Source: Fodinibius halophilus
Lineage (GTDB): Bacteria; Bacteroidota; Rhodothermia; Balneolales; Balneolaceae
DNA: 64,000 nt
Assembly: GCF_011059105.1 (NCBI RefSeq)
Contig: NZ_JAALLS010000020.1
Span: 1 to 64,000, forward strand
Direction: 5' to 3'
In this document: piece by piece, positions 1 to 9,153 of the stretch
Numbering within the stretch: position 1 is the first letter of the stretch
Layout: the number at the start of each line of letters is the position of its first letter
Made by a program: the position numbers and the translations under genes
Notes under the pieces: model-generated
The model's database searches: none
What the model was told of the DNA's origin: nothing
What the model saw: only the letters and a program-made list of their open reading frames with translations

Positions 1-195
1 CTTAGCAGCCTAACTTAATCGGTAAACGCGTTAATAATAGGATATCTACTGATTGACAGGGGTTTTTTATTTTGCTATCTACCTCTTTAAGCCGATTTAG
101 TTAATAGAATTTTGTTGTTGATTCTTCGTTGAATACCTACTTGGATATTAGTTTTTCACATAAGAAGATAAAATTTTAATAGAAATTGGATTCTT

Positions 196-708
196 TTGGG
201 AAAAAGTGAAATTACATACGTAATACTGTTCTTAATAATAGCAACGAGTACGTATTTCTTTTTAGTAGAGAAAAATGATGAAAAGACAGAAGGCCAATTG
301 ACTACTGATACAGTGTTAGTGAGTTCGCGCCCTTCTTTTGAAGCAGCTACGGATACTACACCAACTCTTGAGCCTGTAAAAGAAGATATTGCTCCGGGTA
401 TGGCATTGGTGCTCCTTAAAGTTGATTCCCTAGAATATCAGGACGATACTGTCGCCAAACTGGTTGGCAGCGTTCAAGAAGTAATAGGATACGGGCCGGC
501 TACCCCTAATATTATAAGAGGTAAAACACAAAGCTTTGATATCTTGGGCTATCTCAGGGCAGATCCGGAGGAGGACCAAAAAATACAGAAAGGACGTTCA
601 ATAAAAGTTTTGATATCAGAAATAACCCGGATGGACGGATTAGAAAAATCTGGGAATTGGTCGAAGTGGCAGATAAAAAAAATACTTCGAGATAAAGAAA
701 AAAAATGA
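196..708 (+). CDS. Hypothetical single-pass membrane protein
   Basis: The product has 170 residues. A hydrophobic segment at about residues 7-25 looks like an uncleaved N-terminal anchor, which would leave about 145 residues in the periplasm. The soluble part has an acidic, Thr/Ser-rich linker (about 30-70) followed by a mixed region that ends in a lysine-rich tail. The start is TTG with no clear Shine-Dalgarno, so the exact N-terminus is uncertain. I do not recognise the family. It is followed by an AT-rich gap and an outer-membrane barrel gene on the same strand, which suggests an envelope role but does not prove one. Confidence 0.6.
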   Translation: MGKSEITYVILFLIIATSTYFFLVEKNDEKTEGQLTTDTVLVSSRPSFEAATDTTPTLEPVKEDIAPGMALVLLKVDSLEYQDDTVAKLVGSVQEVIGYGPATPNIIRGKTQSFDILGYLRADPEEDQKIQKGRSIKVLISEITRMDGLEKSGNWSKWQIKKILRDKEKK

Positions 709-862
709 AGACACCGCTTGGAGGATTGCTTTTTTATTTTAAAACTGTTTTATATGAGTTAATCCAGAATTTTTATGTATAAGGTATTTGCATAAATTTA
801 TTTACACCCTTACCCTAAGGCTTACAAACAAAATAAAAAAGTATAAACAGATGGAGTTTGTT

Positions 863-1435
863 ATGAAACTTAAAAAAATATTATTACCACTCGCTTTTTT
901 TGCCTTGTCGTTGAGTTTAGTACCTCAAACAGCAAATGCCCAGTGGAGCTTGGGAGCTTCTTATGAAATTCGCGATGCCGAACCGAAAAATGGTTTTGGA
1001 GTTCGGGTAGAACGGGAAATCCTGAGTAAACTCCCCGTTATAAACCTGGGTATACGTGCTCATTTTAGTTATTTCAATGAGAATATTTCATATGAAAACC
1101 AAACATACTCAACAGATATTACCAACTATGATTATGGCGTAGCTGCTGTTGGTGGTGTGAGTGTTGGTCCAATAGATCCTTATGTCGGATTAGGGTTAGG
1201 TGCTTCTACTTTAGATGTGACCAGAGAAAATTTAGGCAACGTACAGAAACCTCAAGAGAGTAACGATAATGCAATCTATTGGAATGGATTTGTTGGAGCT
1301 AAAGTGAGCATTATTCCAGCCTTAAAACCTTTTGTGGAGTATCGATTGGAAGATGTTTCTAATTATGAAGATGAATTAAATGATATTGATCAAAGCAATG
1401 GGCGCTTAATGTTTGGCGTTTCTCTGTCTTTCTAA
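863..1435 (+). CDS. Outer-membrane beta-barrel protein, OmpA-like fold
   Basis: The product has 190 residues. The N-terminus is a classic signal peptide (MKLKKILLPLAFF..., cleaved after ANA, mature protein starting QWSLGASYE). The rest alternates short amphipathic strands and ends in phenylalanine (GVSLSF), as expected for BAM-inserted outer-membrane barrels. At this size an 8-stranded barrel is likely. I chose the ATG at 863 because GGAG lies 7-10 bases upstream and the signal peptide begins there; the frame is open to 788 but the extra residues look untranslated. A strong intrinsic terminator follows directly. The ligand or function is not visible. Confidence 0.8.
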   Translation: MKLKKILLPLAFFALSLSLVPQTANAQWSLGASYEIRDAEPKNGFGVRVEREILSKLPVINLGIRAHFSYFNENISYENQTYSTDITNYDYGVAAVGGVSVGPIDPYVGLGLGASTLDVTRENLGNVQKPQESNDNAIYWNGFVGAKVSIIPALKPFVEYRLEDVSNYEDELNDIDQSNGRLMFGVSLSF

Positions 1436-1451
1436 TGAACAGGCTTTTCTC

Positions 1452-1488
1452 AAAAGGCGGGCGTTATATCTAACGTCTGCCTTTTTTA
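1452..1488 (+). terminator. Intrinsic terminator after the barrel gene
   Basis: A stem of about 15 bp, with two G-U pairs, closes on the loop TATC (1467-1470). The descending arm runs into TTTTTT at 1482-1487. It lies 16 bases after the barrel stop codon and separates that gene from rel. Confidence 0.85.
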
Positions 1489-1625
1489 TTATAAAACCCT
1501 TAAAGCAAAGGGACTTACTGATTGTTAAACTGCGGTGAGTTCCTTTATTTGAATGTAATAGCTGTTTGCATTGTTTGGTACATTTAGGTCAGCAGTGCAA
1601 ACTATTTTTATTATTAAACAGATTT

Positions 1626-3875
1626 ATGGCCGATACAAAAGCGATAGAAAATATTAACCTGGATGACTATACCCTTGATCCTCCTCAACAAAAGGATTTG
1701 GATCAGCTGCTAAAAGTATGTCGAGAGCACCTTGAAAGTGTTGATGAGAAGATGGTTTCTCGTGCTTTCAAGCTTTGTTACGTATCTCATGAAGGGGTTG
1801 AACGGGCCTCCGGGGAACCCTACTATTATCATCCGGTAACGGTAGCAAAGATAGTAGCTGAAGAAATTAATATTGATGATGTTTCTGTTGCTGCGGCTCT
1901 GCTACATGATACCGTAGAGGATACGGAAGTTACCCTGGAAGATACGGAGAATATGTTTGGCGAAACGGTATCGCACCTTATTGATGGGGTAACAAAGATA
2001 TCGGGAGTTTTCAAGAGTCGTAATACCAAGCAGGCAGAAACATTTATGAAGCTTCTGCTTTCAATGGCAGAAGATATCCGGGTGGTATTAATCAAGTTTG
2101 CTGATCGCCTTCACAATATGCGAACGATTCAGCACCTGCCGCGCGAGAAACAGATGCAAAAGGCTACAGAAACAATGGAGCTTTATGCTCCCCTGGCACA
2201 TCGGTTTGGGCTTTTTAATATCAAAAGTGAGCTTGAAGATCTCTGCTTTAAAGTTATCGATCCAAACTCCTATAAGTTTATCTCTCGTAAGCTTCGTGAG
2301 AAGCGCGAATCGCGAGAGGCGTTTATTGAAAAATTTATGAAGCCTATTCGAGAAGAGCTGAATGAACAAGGCTTTACTTTTGAAATCAAGGGGCGCCCCA
2401 AACATATTTATTCTATTTTTCGGAAAATGCAGCGGCAGCAAAAGCCGTTTGAAGAGATCTATGATCTCTTTGCTATCCGGATTATTCTTGAAGATCCTCA
2501 TTCTAAAGAAGATTGCTGGCGCGTTTATTCTATTATCACGGATTGGTATACGCCCATCCCTAAACGATTTCGAGATTTTATATCGGTGCCCAAAGCCAAT
2601 GGCTACCAGTCGCTCCATACCACAGTTATTACAAAAAAAGGGCGGAAGGTAGAGGTACAGATACGTACCCGCCAGATGGATGATATTGCAGAGAAAGGGT
2701 TGGCGGCCCACTGGAAATACAAAGAAGGGAAGGGAGGGTCAGAAACCCTCGACAAGTTTGTACACTGGGTTCGAGATATCCTTGACAATCCGCGGCCTGA
2801 TGCCGCTACGGAGTTTGTCAAAGATTTCCAGCTGAATTTGTACCAGGATGAGATCTATGTGTTTACTCCGGACGGAGAATTGCGGACTCTGCCCCAAGGG
2901 GCTACCCCTATCGATTTTGCTTTCGATATTCATAGCGAAATCGGGGAACGGGCTATTGCTTCTAAGATCAATGGGAAAATGGCGCCTCTTCGACAGAAGC
3001 TCGACATTGGCGATCAAGTAGAGATTATCACCGGCAATAAGATAAACTTGAATCCCGACTGGATTAATGATGTAGTTACACATAAGGCAAAGTCGCGGAT
3101 TCGTCAGTATATCAAACAGAAAGAGCGTGAGAAAGCAGACGAAGGCCGCGAAATATGGGAGAAAAGAGCGAGTCGCGGCAATGTTGAGATATCTGATCAA
3201 GACTTGATGCGTATTGCTCACAAGCTAAAATTCGATTCCATTCAGGATCTGTTTTATGATATTGGTACGGGCACATTCGATGTGAATGAGCTCTACGATA
3301 TGGTGAAACAGTTTACCAGTAAGGGACGGATTGAGGAAAAACAAGATAACGACGATACCCCACCGCCGGTTACCGAAGAAGAGATACAGGAAACCTATAT
3401 TAATGCGGCGCGCTCGGTTAGTGATGAAAAGGCACTGGTGATTAATGGTGAGGTTACCAATGTAAAGTACGATTATGCAAACTGTTGTAACCCTATTCCC
3501 GGTGATGATGTAATGGGATTCATCAGCCGTACCGGTAATGTTAAAATCCACCGATCGAACTGTAAAAACATTCATCATCTTATACAGACCGATGGTGAGC
3601 GCATTGTAGATGTCTCGTGGGCCAAGAATATTAATTCGAAATTTCTTGGTGCTGTTAAAGTCATCGGTGAAGACCGTGTGGGTATGATTAATGATATTAC
3701 AGACGTACTGTCAAAATCATTGGAGACAAATATGAAAAGTATTAATGTAAACAGTGACAGCGGCATGTTTGAAGGCATTCTTACCGTCTATGTTGATGAT
3801 ATTAATCACCTCGGTCGTATTATCAGAAAGCTGGAAAAAGTACAAGGAGTAAAAAGCGTATTCCGTTACGAATAA
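1626..3875 (+). CDS. Bifunctional (p)ppGpp synthetase/hydrolase, Rel/SpoT type
   Basis: This 749-residue cytoplasmic enzyme makes and degrades the stringent-response alarmone. Domain order matches long RSH proteins: an HD hydrolase domain with intact HDTVED (about residues 94-99), a synthetase domain with YDLFAIRI and NGYQSLHTTV, a TGS domain (YVFTPDGELRTLPQGATPIDFAF), and a C-terminal ACT domain. The synthetase loop reads RFRD where bifunctional Rel enzymes usually have RFKD, a conservative change. Intact hydrolase and synthetase motifs suggest a single dual-function Rel; spoT and relA are equally valid labels. The frame extends to a TTG at 1566, but the ATG at 1626 gives the usual N-terminus. 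A stem-loop follows at 3889. Confidence 0.95.
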   Translation: MADTKAIENINLDDYTLDPPQQKDLDQLLKVCREHLESVDEKMVSRAFKLCYVSHEGVERASGEPYYYHPVTVAKIVAEEINIDDVSVAAALLHDTVEDTEVTLEDTENMFGETVSHLIDGVTKISGVFKSRNTKQAETFMKLLLSMAEDIRVVLIKFADRLHNMRTIQHLPREKQMQKATETMELYAPLAHRFGLFNIKSELEDLCFKVIDPNSYKFISRKLREKRESREAFIEKFMKPIREELNEQGFTFEIKGRPKHIYSIFRKMQRQQKPFEEIYDLFAIRIILEDPHSKEDCWRVYSIITDWYTPIPKRFRDFISVPKANGYQSLHTTVITKKGRKVEVQIRTRQMDDIAEKGLAAHWKYKEGKGGSETLDKFVHWVRDILDNPRPDAATEFVKDFQLNLYQDEIYVFTPDGELRTLPQGATPIDFAFDIHSEIGERAIASKINGKMAPLRQKLDIGDQVEIITGNKINLNPDWINDVVTHKAKSRIRQYIKQKEREKADEGREIWEKRASRGNVEISDQDLMRIAHKLKFDSIQDLFYDIGTGTFDVNELYDMVKQFTSKGRIEEKQDNDDTPPPVTEEEIQETYINAARSVSDEKALVINGEVTNVKYDYANCCNPIPGDDVMGFISRTGNVKIHRSNCKNIHHLIQTDGERIVDVSWAKNINSKFLGAVKVIGEDRVGMINDITDVLSKSLETNMKSINVNSDSGMFEGILTVYVDDINHLGRIIRKLEKVQGVKSVFRYE

Positions 3876-3888
3876 GCTGATCGGCACC

Positions 3889-3912
3889 TCGTAATTTGGG
3901 CCCACAAATTAC
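3889..3912 (+). terminator. Stem-loop after rel, possible terminator
   Basis: GTAATTTG at 3891-3898 pairs perfectly with CAAATTAC at 3905-3912 across a GGCCCA loop. Only a short T run follows, so it may be a weak terminator or an mRNA-stabilising hairpin. Confidence 0.4.
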
Positions 3913-4034
3913 TTTCATATTCCTGATAAAAGTAATATCATCAACCAGACTTATTTGACGGCTATTATTTGGTTGTTTTTACAGGAGATAGAGCAATTAA
4001 TGCACTACTGAATTTAAGATTTTTGCGATAGACT

Positions 4035-4367
4035 ATGATAACATATACGAAACGAGATATTGTACGTCATGTGGCCGAGCAGATGGATGAGCCTATGGTG
4101 CATACTGAACCGTGGGTAGAGGCTGTATTAAATGCTTTGCGTGAGACGATGATGAGTGCTGATCCCGAATGCCGGATCGAATTGCGAGATTTTGGTGTTT
4201 TTGAGGTTAAGAAAACAAAAGCAAAGCCGCGGGCTCGTAATCCCAGAACGAATGAAGAGATTTATGTGCCCCCGCACCGTAAAACGCATTTTAAACCCAG
4301 TAAATTACTGAAACAATTTTTAAAACAACCTCTTGAAGAAGGGGAGTTAGAAGAAATGGACAATTAA
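4035..4367 (+). CDS. HU/IHF-family DNA-binding protein
   Basis: The product has 110 residues. The conserved beta-arm signature RNPRTNEEIYVPP is followed by HFKPSKLLKQF, both diagnostic of the HU/IHF family of DNA-bending dimers. It is about 20 residues longer than canonical HU because of an acidic tail (EEGELEEMDN). Its stop codon is one base from the GTG start of ruvX, so the two are probably translated together. Subtype (HU or IHF) cannot be told from sequence alone. Confidence 0.9.
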   Translation: MITYTKRDIVRHVAEQMDEPMVHTEPWVEAVLNALRETMMSADPECRIELRDFGVFEVKKTKAKPRARNPRTNEEIYVPPHRKTHFKPSKLLKQFLKQPLEEGELEEMDN

Positions 4368-4368
4368 C

Positions 4369-4824
4369 GTGGCAAAGTATGGCAGAATTATAGGGCTTGA
4401 TATTGGTACCAAGTGGATTGGTGTAGCCCGTACCGATCTTCTTAAAACAGTGGCGAATCCCATTGGTACGTATCACACCGAAAATGCTATTGATGAGATC
4501 AAAAAGCTTGTTGATGGTGAACGGGTAGAAAAAATCGTGGTAGGTTGGCCCCTGACTCCGGCCGGGCAAGAAGGCAAAGCTATTAAGATGGTAGAAGAAT
4601 TTGTGGCTCGCCTAACGAAAGCATTACCGGATATGGAGATTGATAAAATTGATGAGCGTTATACCACGAAAGAAGCGGTTCGTGCCATGGTTGAAGCCGG
4701 TGTTCCAAAGATGAAGCAGCGAGATTCGGATCGTGTGAACCAGGCTGCTGCCGCAATTATTCTTCAAAAATATATTGAATCGAGAAAAACAGATAATGTC
4801 CGTATTACCGATCGTTACGTATGA
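4369..4824 (+). CDS. ruvX: Putative Holliday junction resolvase RuvX/YqgF
   Basis: The product has 151 residues with an RNase H-like fold. The first acidic residue lies in GLDIGTKWIGVA; VGWPLTPAGQEG, DERYTT and the C-terminal RDSDRVNQAAAAIILQ match the YqgF family. Family members are linked to pre-16S rRNA 5' end processing and to a proposed Holliday junction activity. Translation starts at GTG right after the HU stop codon, and the 3' end overlaps the def start by 29 bases, so this is part of a tight HU-ruvX-def-fmt transcription unit. Confidence 0.92.
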   Translation: MAKYGRIIGLDIGTKWIGVARTDLLKTVANPIGTYHTENAIDEIKKLVDGERVEKIVVGWPLTPAGQEGKAIKMVEEFVARLTKALPDMEIDKIDERYTTKEAVRAMVEAGVPKMKQRDSDRVNQAAAAIILQKYIESRKTDNVRITDRYV

Positions 4825-5362
4825 TGACGAGGTACTTCGCAAAGAAGCGAAACCCGTTGAAGAAAATAGTGAAGAGCTGCAAGCACTTATCGAGGATATG
4901 TTTGATACCATGTATAACTCGGATGGTGTTGGATTAGCTGCTCCCCAGATAGGCAAGCTGTTGCGGATTTTTGTTGCAGATGCCGATCCTATGACAGATG
5001 AAGATGGACCTACATATGGTCCTATTGCTATGATTAATCCGGAAATTACATTTGAAAGTGACCGGGAGATAGATATGGATGAAGGTTGTCTTAGCATCCC
5101 AGGTGTAAATGCTACGGTAAGTCGTCCTGAAAAAATTGTGGTGAATTATCTGGATAATAATTTTAAAGAGCAGGAATTTGAGGTTGGCGGTTGGTGGTCG
5201 CGGGTCATACAACATGAGGCCGATCACCTGGATGGAATCTTGTTTTTGGATCACCTTTCTTTATTTAAGCGAAAGCTTTTGTCATCAAAACTAAAAGAGA
5301 TTGCTAAAGGGGAAAAAGAGATAGATTATCCCGTAGTTTCTAAAAAAGCACAGACTCAGTAG
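4796..5362 (+). CDS. def: Peptide deformylase
   Basis: This 188-residue metalloenzyme removes the N-formyl group from nascent proteins. All three family motifs are present: GVGLAAPQIG, EGCLSIP (metal-binding Cys) and QHEADHLDG (two metal-binding His and the catalytic Glu). I placed the start at the ATG of MSVLPIVTYDDE, which overlaps the end of ruvX; a TTG seven codons earlier is less likely. The neighbour fmt carries out the opposite step, formylation of initiator Met-tRNA, a common pairing. The gap to fmt is 8 bases. Confidence 0.96.
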   Translation: MSVLPIVTYDDEVLRKEAKPVEENSEELQALIEDMFDTMYNSDGVGLAAPQIGKLLRIFVADADPMTDEDGPTYGPIAMINPEITFESDREIDMDEGCLSIPGVNATVSRPEKIVVNYLDNNFKEQEFEVGGWWSRVIQHEADHLDGILFLDHLSLFKRKLLSSKLKEIAKGEKEIDYPVVSKKAQTQ

Positions 5363-5370
5363 AGGATTTT

Positions 5371-6285
5371 ATGCGTATTGTATTTATGGGCTCTCCTGAT
5401 TTTGCGATCCCCAGTCTGGAAAAAATCCATAATTCAGATCACGAGATTGTATCGGTAGTCAGTAATGTTGATAAACGGCGCGGTCGCGGTTCTAAGCCAA
5501 GTCCTACAGTAGTTAAAAAGAGGGCCTTGGAGCTTGATTTGCCGGTTATTGAAGTAGAAGAGCTCGATGCCCCTGACTTTTATAATAAGCTAGATGCCTT
5601 AAACGCTGACCTTTTTGTAGTTGTAGCTTTTCGCATTCTGCCAACGAAGGTATTGGAACTTCCCCAAAAAGGTTCTGTAAACCTGCATGCTTCCCTGTTA
5701 CCGAAGTATAGAGGGGCTGCTCCCATCCACTGGGCTATTATCAACGGGGAGGATGAAACGGGCTGCACTATTTTCTTTTTGGATGAAAATGTGGATGCCG
5801 GGAAGATCATCAAACAAGATACAACCCCAATAGGGCCCAATGAAACAACGGGTGACCTTTATGAGCGCCTTAAGGAGCTGGGAAGTGATACCCTGTTAGA
5901 GGCGGTAGAAGAGATTGATCAGGAAACATATGAAACAGTTGCCCAAGCTCATGCACAAGCAACACCTGCTCCCAAATTGTTTACGGATGATTGTAAGATA
6001 GATTTCAATAGTCCAGCACAACAAGTTCATAATAAAATTCGTGGGCTAAGCCCTTTCCCCACGGCCTGGGCTAAGATCGATGATCTGAAATTTAATATGT
6101 ACCGGTCGGCTATAGGCCCTGATAAGAATCTTGGGACAGGGGAATTACAGATGGAAGGGGATGATCTATTGGTTGGATGCGATGATGGAACGGTTATCCT
6201 AAAAGAGGTTCAATTGCAGGGAAAGCGTCGAATGAGCGGGAAAGATTTTATAAATGGGTATAATGGAAGCGGTTTTCTTCATTAA
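5371..6285 (+). CDS. fmt: Methionyl-tRNA formyltransferase
   Basis: This 304-residue enzyme transfers a formyl group from 10-formyl-tetrahydrofolate to initiator Met-tRNA. The catalytic and folate-binding block NLHASLLPKYRGAAPIHWAI lies at about residues 104-123, with the downstream DENVDAGKI supplying the conserved Asp. A C-terminal beta-barrel-like domain (about 205-304) ends in the typical GKDFINGY. GAGGA lies 5 bases ahead of the ATG, and the gene follows def closely, so the two are probably co-transcribed. Confidence 0.96.
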   Translation: MRIVFMGSPDFAIPSLEKIHNSDHEIVSVVSNVDKRRGRGSKPSPTVVKKRALELDLPVIEVEELDAPDFYNKLDALNADLFVVVAFRILPTKVLELPQKGSVNLHASLLPKYRGAAPIHWAIINGEDETGCTIFFLDENVDAGKIIKQDTTPIGPNETTGDLYERLKELGSDTLLEAVEEIDQETYETVAQAHAQATPAPKLFTDDCKIDFNSPAQQVHNKIRGLSPFPTAWAKIDDLKFNMYRSAIGPDKNLGTGELQMEGDDLLVGCDDGTVILKEVQLQGKRRMSGKDFINGYNGSGFLH

Positions 6286-6353
6286 TGATTGGCATTAGTG
6301 CAGGAATGCAATATTATTTGCATTAAATAATTTACAAATGATCGATTAACTAT

Positions 6354-6361
6354 TATTTTTG
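6354..6361 (+). promoter_or_regulatory. Candidate -7 box of the gap promoter
   Basis: TATTTTTG fits the Bacteroidota primary-sigma -7 consensus TAnnTTTG and lies 76 bases before the gap start codon in the only intergenic space upstream of it. No clear -33 box is visible. Short motif in AT-rich DNA, so tentative. Confidence 0.4.
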
Positions 6362-6425
6362 AGCGCTTTAAAGCAACATCAGCGAAATTCGTTATAAGGA
6401 TTTAATTTACAACAGAGGCAAATAA

Positions 6426-7442
<1,017 letters not shown>

Positions 7443-7450
7443 GAAGTTTC

Positions 7451-7485
7451 AACTGATGGAATCGCTCAAAGCGATTCCATCAGTT
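7451..7485 (+). terminator. Perfect stem-loop after gap
   Basis: A perfect 15-bp stem closes on the loop TCAAA (7466-7470). It starts 8 bases after the gap stop codon. There is no U tract, so it may block exonucleases or act as a processing signal rather than as a classic terminator. Confidence 0.6.
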
Positions 7486-7492
7486 AATAATA

Positions 7493-7566
7493 CGGGGAGT
7501 AGCGCAGTCCGGTAGCGCATTCGCTTTGGGAGCGAAGGGTCGCAGGTTCAAATCCTGTCTCCCCGA
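7493..7566 (+). tRNA. tRNA-Pro (anticodon UGG)
   Basis: A 74-base cloverleaf folds by hand: acceptor CGGGGAG/CTCCCCG, D stem GCGC/GCGC, anticodon stem TTCGC/GCGAA with loop TTTGGGA (anticodon TGG), T stem GCAGG/CCTGT with loop TTCAAAT, discriminator A. The 3' CCA is not encoded. It lies 7 bases after the gap stem-loop and is followed by its own terminator. Confidence 0.97.
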
Positions 7567-7573
7567 CATCATG

Positions 7574-7601
7574 AGGTCAGGCAGGCAGGTCTGGCCTTTT
7601 T
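7574..7601 (+). terminator. Intrinsic terminator after tRNA-Pro
   Basis: AGGTCAG (7574-7580) pairs with CTGGCCT (7591-7597), one T-G pair, across a 10-base loop, and the stem is followed by a T run. Confidence 0.65.
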
Positions 7602-7626
7602 CATTTTAACCTTGGTCTCAGATGAT

Positions 7627-8079
7627 ATGATAGATTGGAAGCAGGTTAATGAGTATGCAGGAAAGCAAAACCCGGAACCGCCGAGGCGAGTAGAAAAATC
7701 AGAAGAAGAGTGGAAGGAAGAACTTACTCCTACACAGTTTCGGGTAACCAGAAAACATGGTACAGAGCGTGCCGGTACGGGAGAGTATTGTGAGGCTCAG
7801 CAGCCCGGTTTATATGCCTGCGTATGTTGTGGAACAGAACTGTTTGATTCTTCAGGGAAGTTTAAGTCTGGCTCTGGGTGGCCTAGCTTTGCAAAGCCGG
7901 TACAGGGCAATGCAATTCGTTATGTAGAGGATTTAAGCCATGGTATGCATCGTATAGAAGTACTTTGTAATGTTTGTGATGCACACCTTGGCCATGTTTT
8001 TCCTGACGGACCTCAACCCACCGGTCTTCGCTATTGCGTCAACTCTGCTTCTCTGCAGCTGGTAGAAAAGTCGGATTAA
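7627..8079 (+). CDS. msrB: Peptide-methionine (R)-S-oxide reductase
   Basis: This 150-residue enzyme repairs the R epimer of methionine sulfoxide in proteins. Two zinc-binding CxxC pairs (CVCC and CNVC) are present, along with [14 protein letters not shown] and the catalytic block [10 protein letters not shown] standard cysteine sits at the position that is selenocysteine in mammalian enzymes. The frame opens at a TTG at 7612; I prefer the ATG at 7627 ([10 protein letters not shown]). There is no signal peptide, so it should act in the cytoplasm. It stands alone between the tRNA terminator and a gene-poor region. Confidence 0.95.
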   Translation: MIDWKQVNEYAGKQNPEPPRRVEKSEEEWKEELTPTQFRVTRKHGTERAGTGEYCEAQQPGLYACVCCGTELFDSSGKFKSGSGWPSFAKPVQGNAIRYVEDLSHGMHRIEVLCNVCDAHLGHVFPDGPQPTGLRYCVNSASLQLVEKSD

Positions 8080-9153
8080 TTCGCATTTGCAGCGTTTGAG
8101 AGAATGTAATTGCCGATGAACGTTATATCTATAGAATAAATGCAGTGAGTTCATATCGGCTCCTTTGCTGCTGTGCCCCACCCTTGGTTTCTTTCTAGCG
8201 ATTTAGGGTGGGGAATTGGGTGATTAGGTTGGGTGCTTAAGTAGCAGAGGATAATACTGAATGTCAGATGTTGAATGAGCTCCCATCTGTAGTCTGTTTT
8301 TTTGGTGGTTGATGGACGACCGGTGACCATTTTGCCAACCTATGTAGGCCGTGCTTCAGCGTGGGCATGACATACTCACGGTTGTGCACCACTCCCAAAA
8401 GTAAGAAAAATATAACATCTGATGGGTTAGCACTATCCTTCGTCGGGCGACTGGTGTTGGCGTCCGGTGAATATAACGCATAAAGCAAGCTAAGAATGGC
8501 CTCATTGGCCGGCTTGGCAAAAGCACTGTCATAATGAGAAGACCTGCCAATGAAGTCATCTCTTGGAATAAGCTCGCCAAGTGCCGCAAAGCCGTAAGGC
8601 ACAGGTGCACGTAACATCAAAAAAATTCTTTCCCCAGAGAGCCCATGGTAATTGGAGTGGCAGATATAGAGGAGAAAGAAAATGAATAAAAAGCGATGCC
8701 ATCAAGTGATGGCATCGCTGATCAATAGGTAATAGATATATACAAAGGCTGGGTAAAGCACGGGGAAGCAAACTCAGGACAACTCCTACCGCTTCACAAC
8801 TATCTAAAGGGAAATTTTGAACGCCCTTTTTGGCCCACCCACACCTGCACTATCAACTTCGTCAAGGTATGACTTCGTAGATTACGAAAGTTTCGGTGTG
8901 TTTGCTCCCTCCCTAACGATTTCGAGGGAAAACACCTTTTAACAACACTGTCATCCTGTCTGCCGACAGCCTGCCCATACCCCACAACCAGCAATCAGCT
9001 TCCAGCATCGAAACCGTCGCGCAATAGCTAAATTTTCGACTGATTCTTAAACTTGATTATCTTTCCCCCGCCCCACAAACCTTAACACACCGAGCTGTTG
9101 CATTAATCACTTGAACACAGCATTTAAATAAAACTATTTGTGAGAGATATTGA
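8080..9153. other. Gene-poor stretch between msrB and metZ
   Basis: About 1.07 kb with no convincing gene. Open frames on the minus strand at 8264-8620 and 8800-8994 have odd composition, no ribosome-binding site and no recognisable domain. Visible structures are a stem of 8 bp (8176-8183 with 8206-8213) and a minus-strand terminator at 8684-8719. A 32-base segment at 8445-8476 resembles 16387-16420. The stretch looks like dispersed non-coding repeat material of the kind found between Bacteroidota genes. Confidence 0.5.
8684..8719 (-). terminator. Strong minus-strand terminator in gene-poor region
   Basis: A perfect 13-bp stem (8692-8704 with 8707-8719, loop 8705-8706). Read on the minus strand it is followed by TTTTTATT. 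It lies 435 bases beyond the metZ stop codon, so it could end a long metZ transcript or an unknown minus-strand RNA. Confidence 0.6.

Noticed and set aside
1-13. Possible end of a tmRNA tag (TTAGCAGCCTAA would encode LAA-stop)
   Set aside because: No T-arm, acceptor end or pseudoknot-like sequence follows in the next 250 bases, so the match is probably chance.
2088-2711. 207-codon minus-strand open frame
   Set aside because: Antisense shadow of the rel gene.
8264-8620. 118-codon minus-strand open frame
   Set aside because: No ribosome site, unusual composition, no domain, and it overlaps other long frames in the same gene-poor stretch.
8800-8994. 64-codon minus-strand open frame
   Set aside because: Rich in Arg/Ser/Lys with no fold features; looks like translated repeat DNA.
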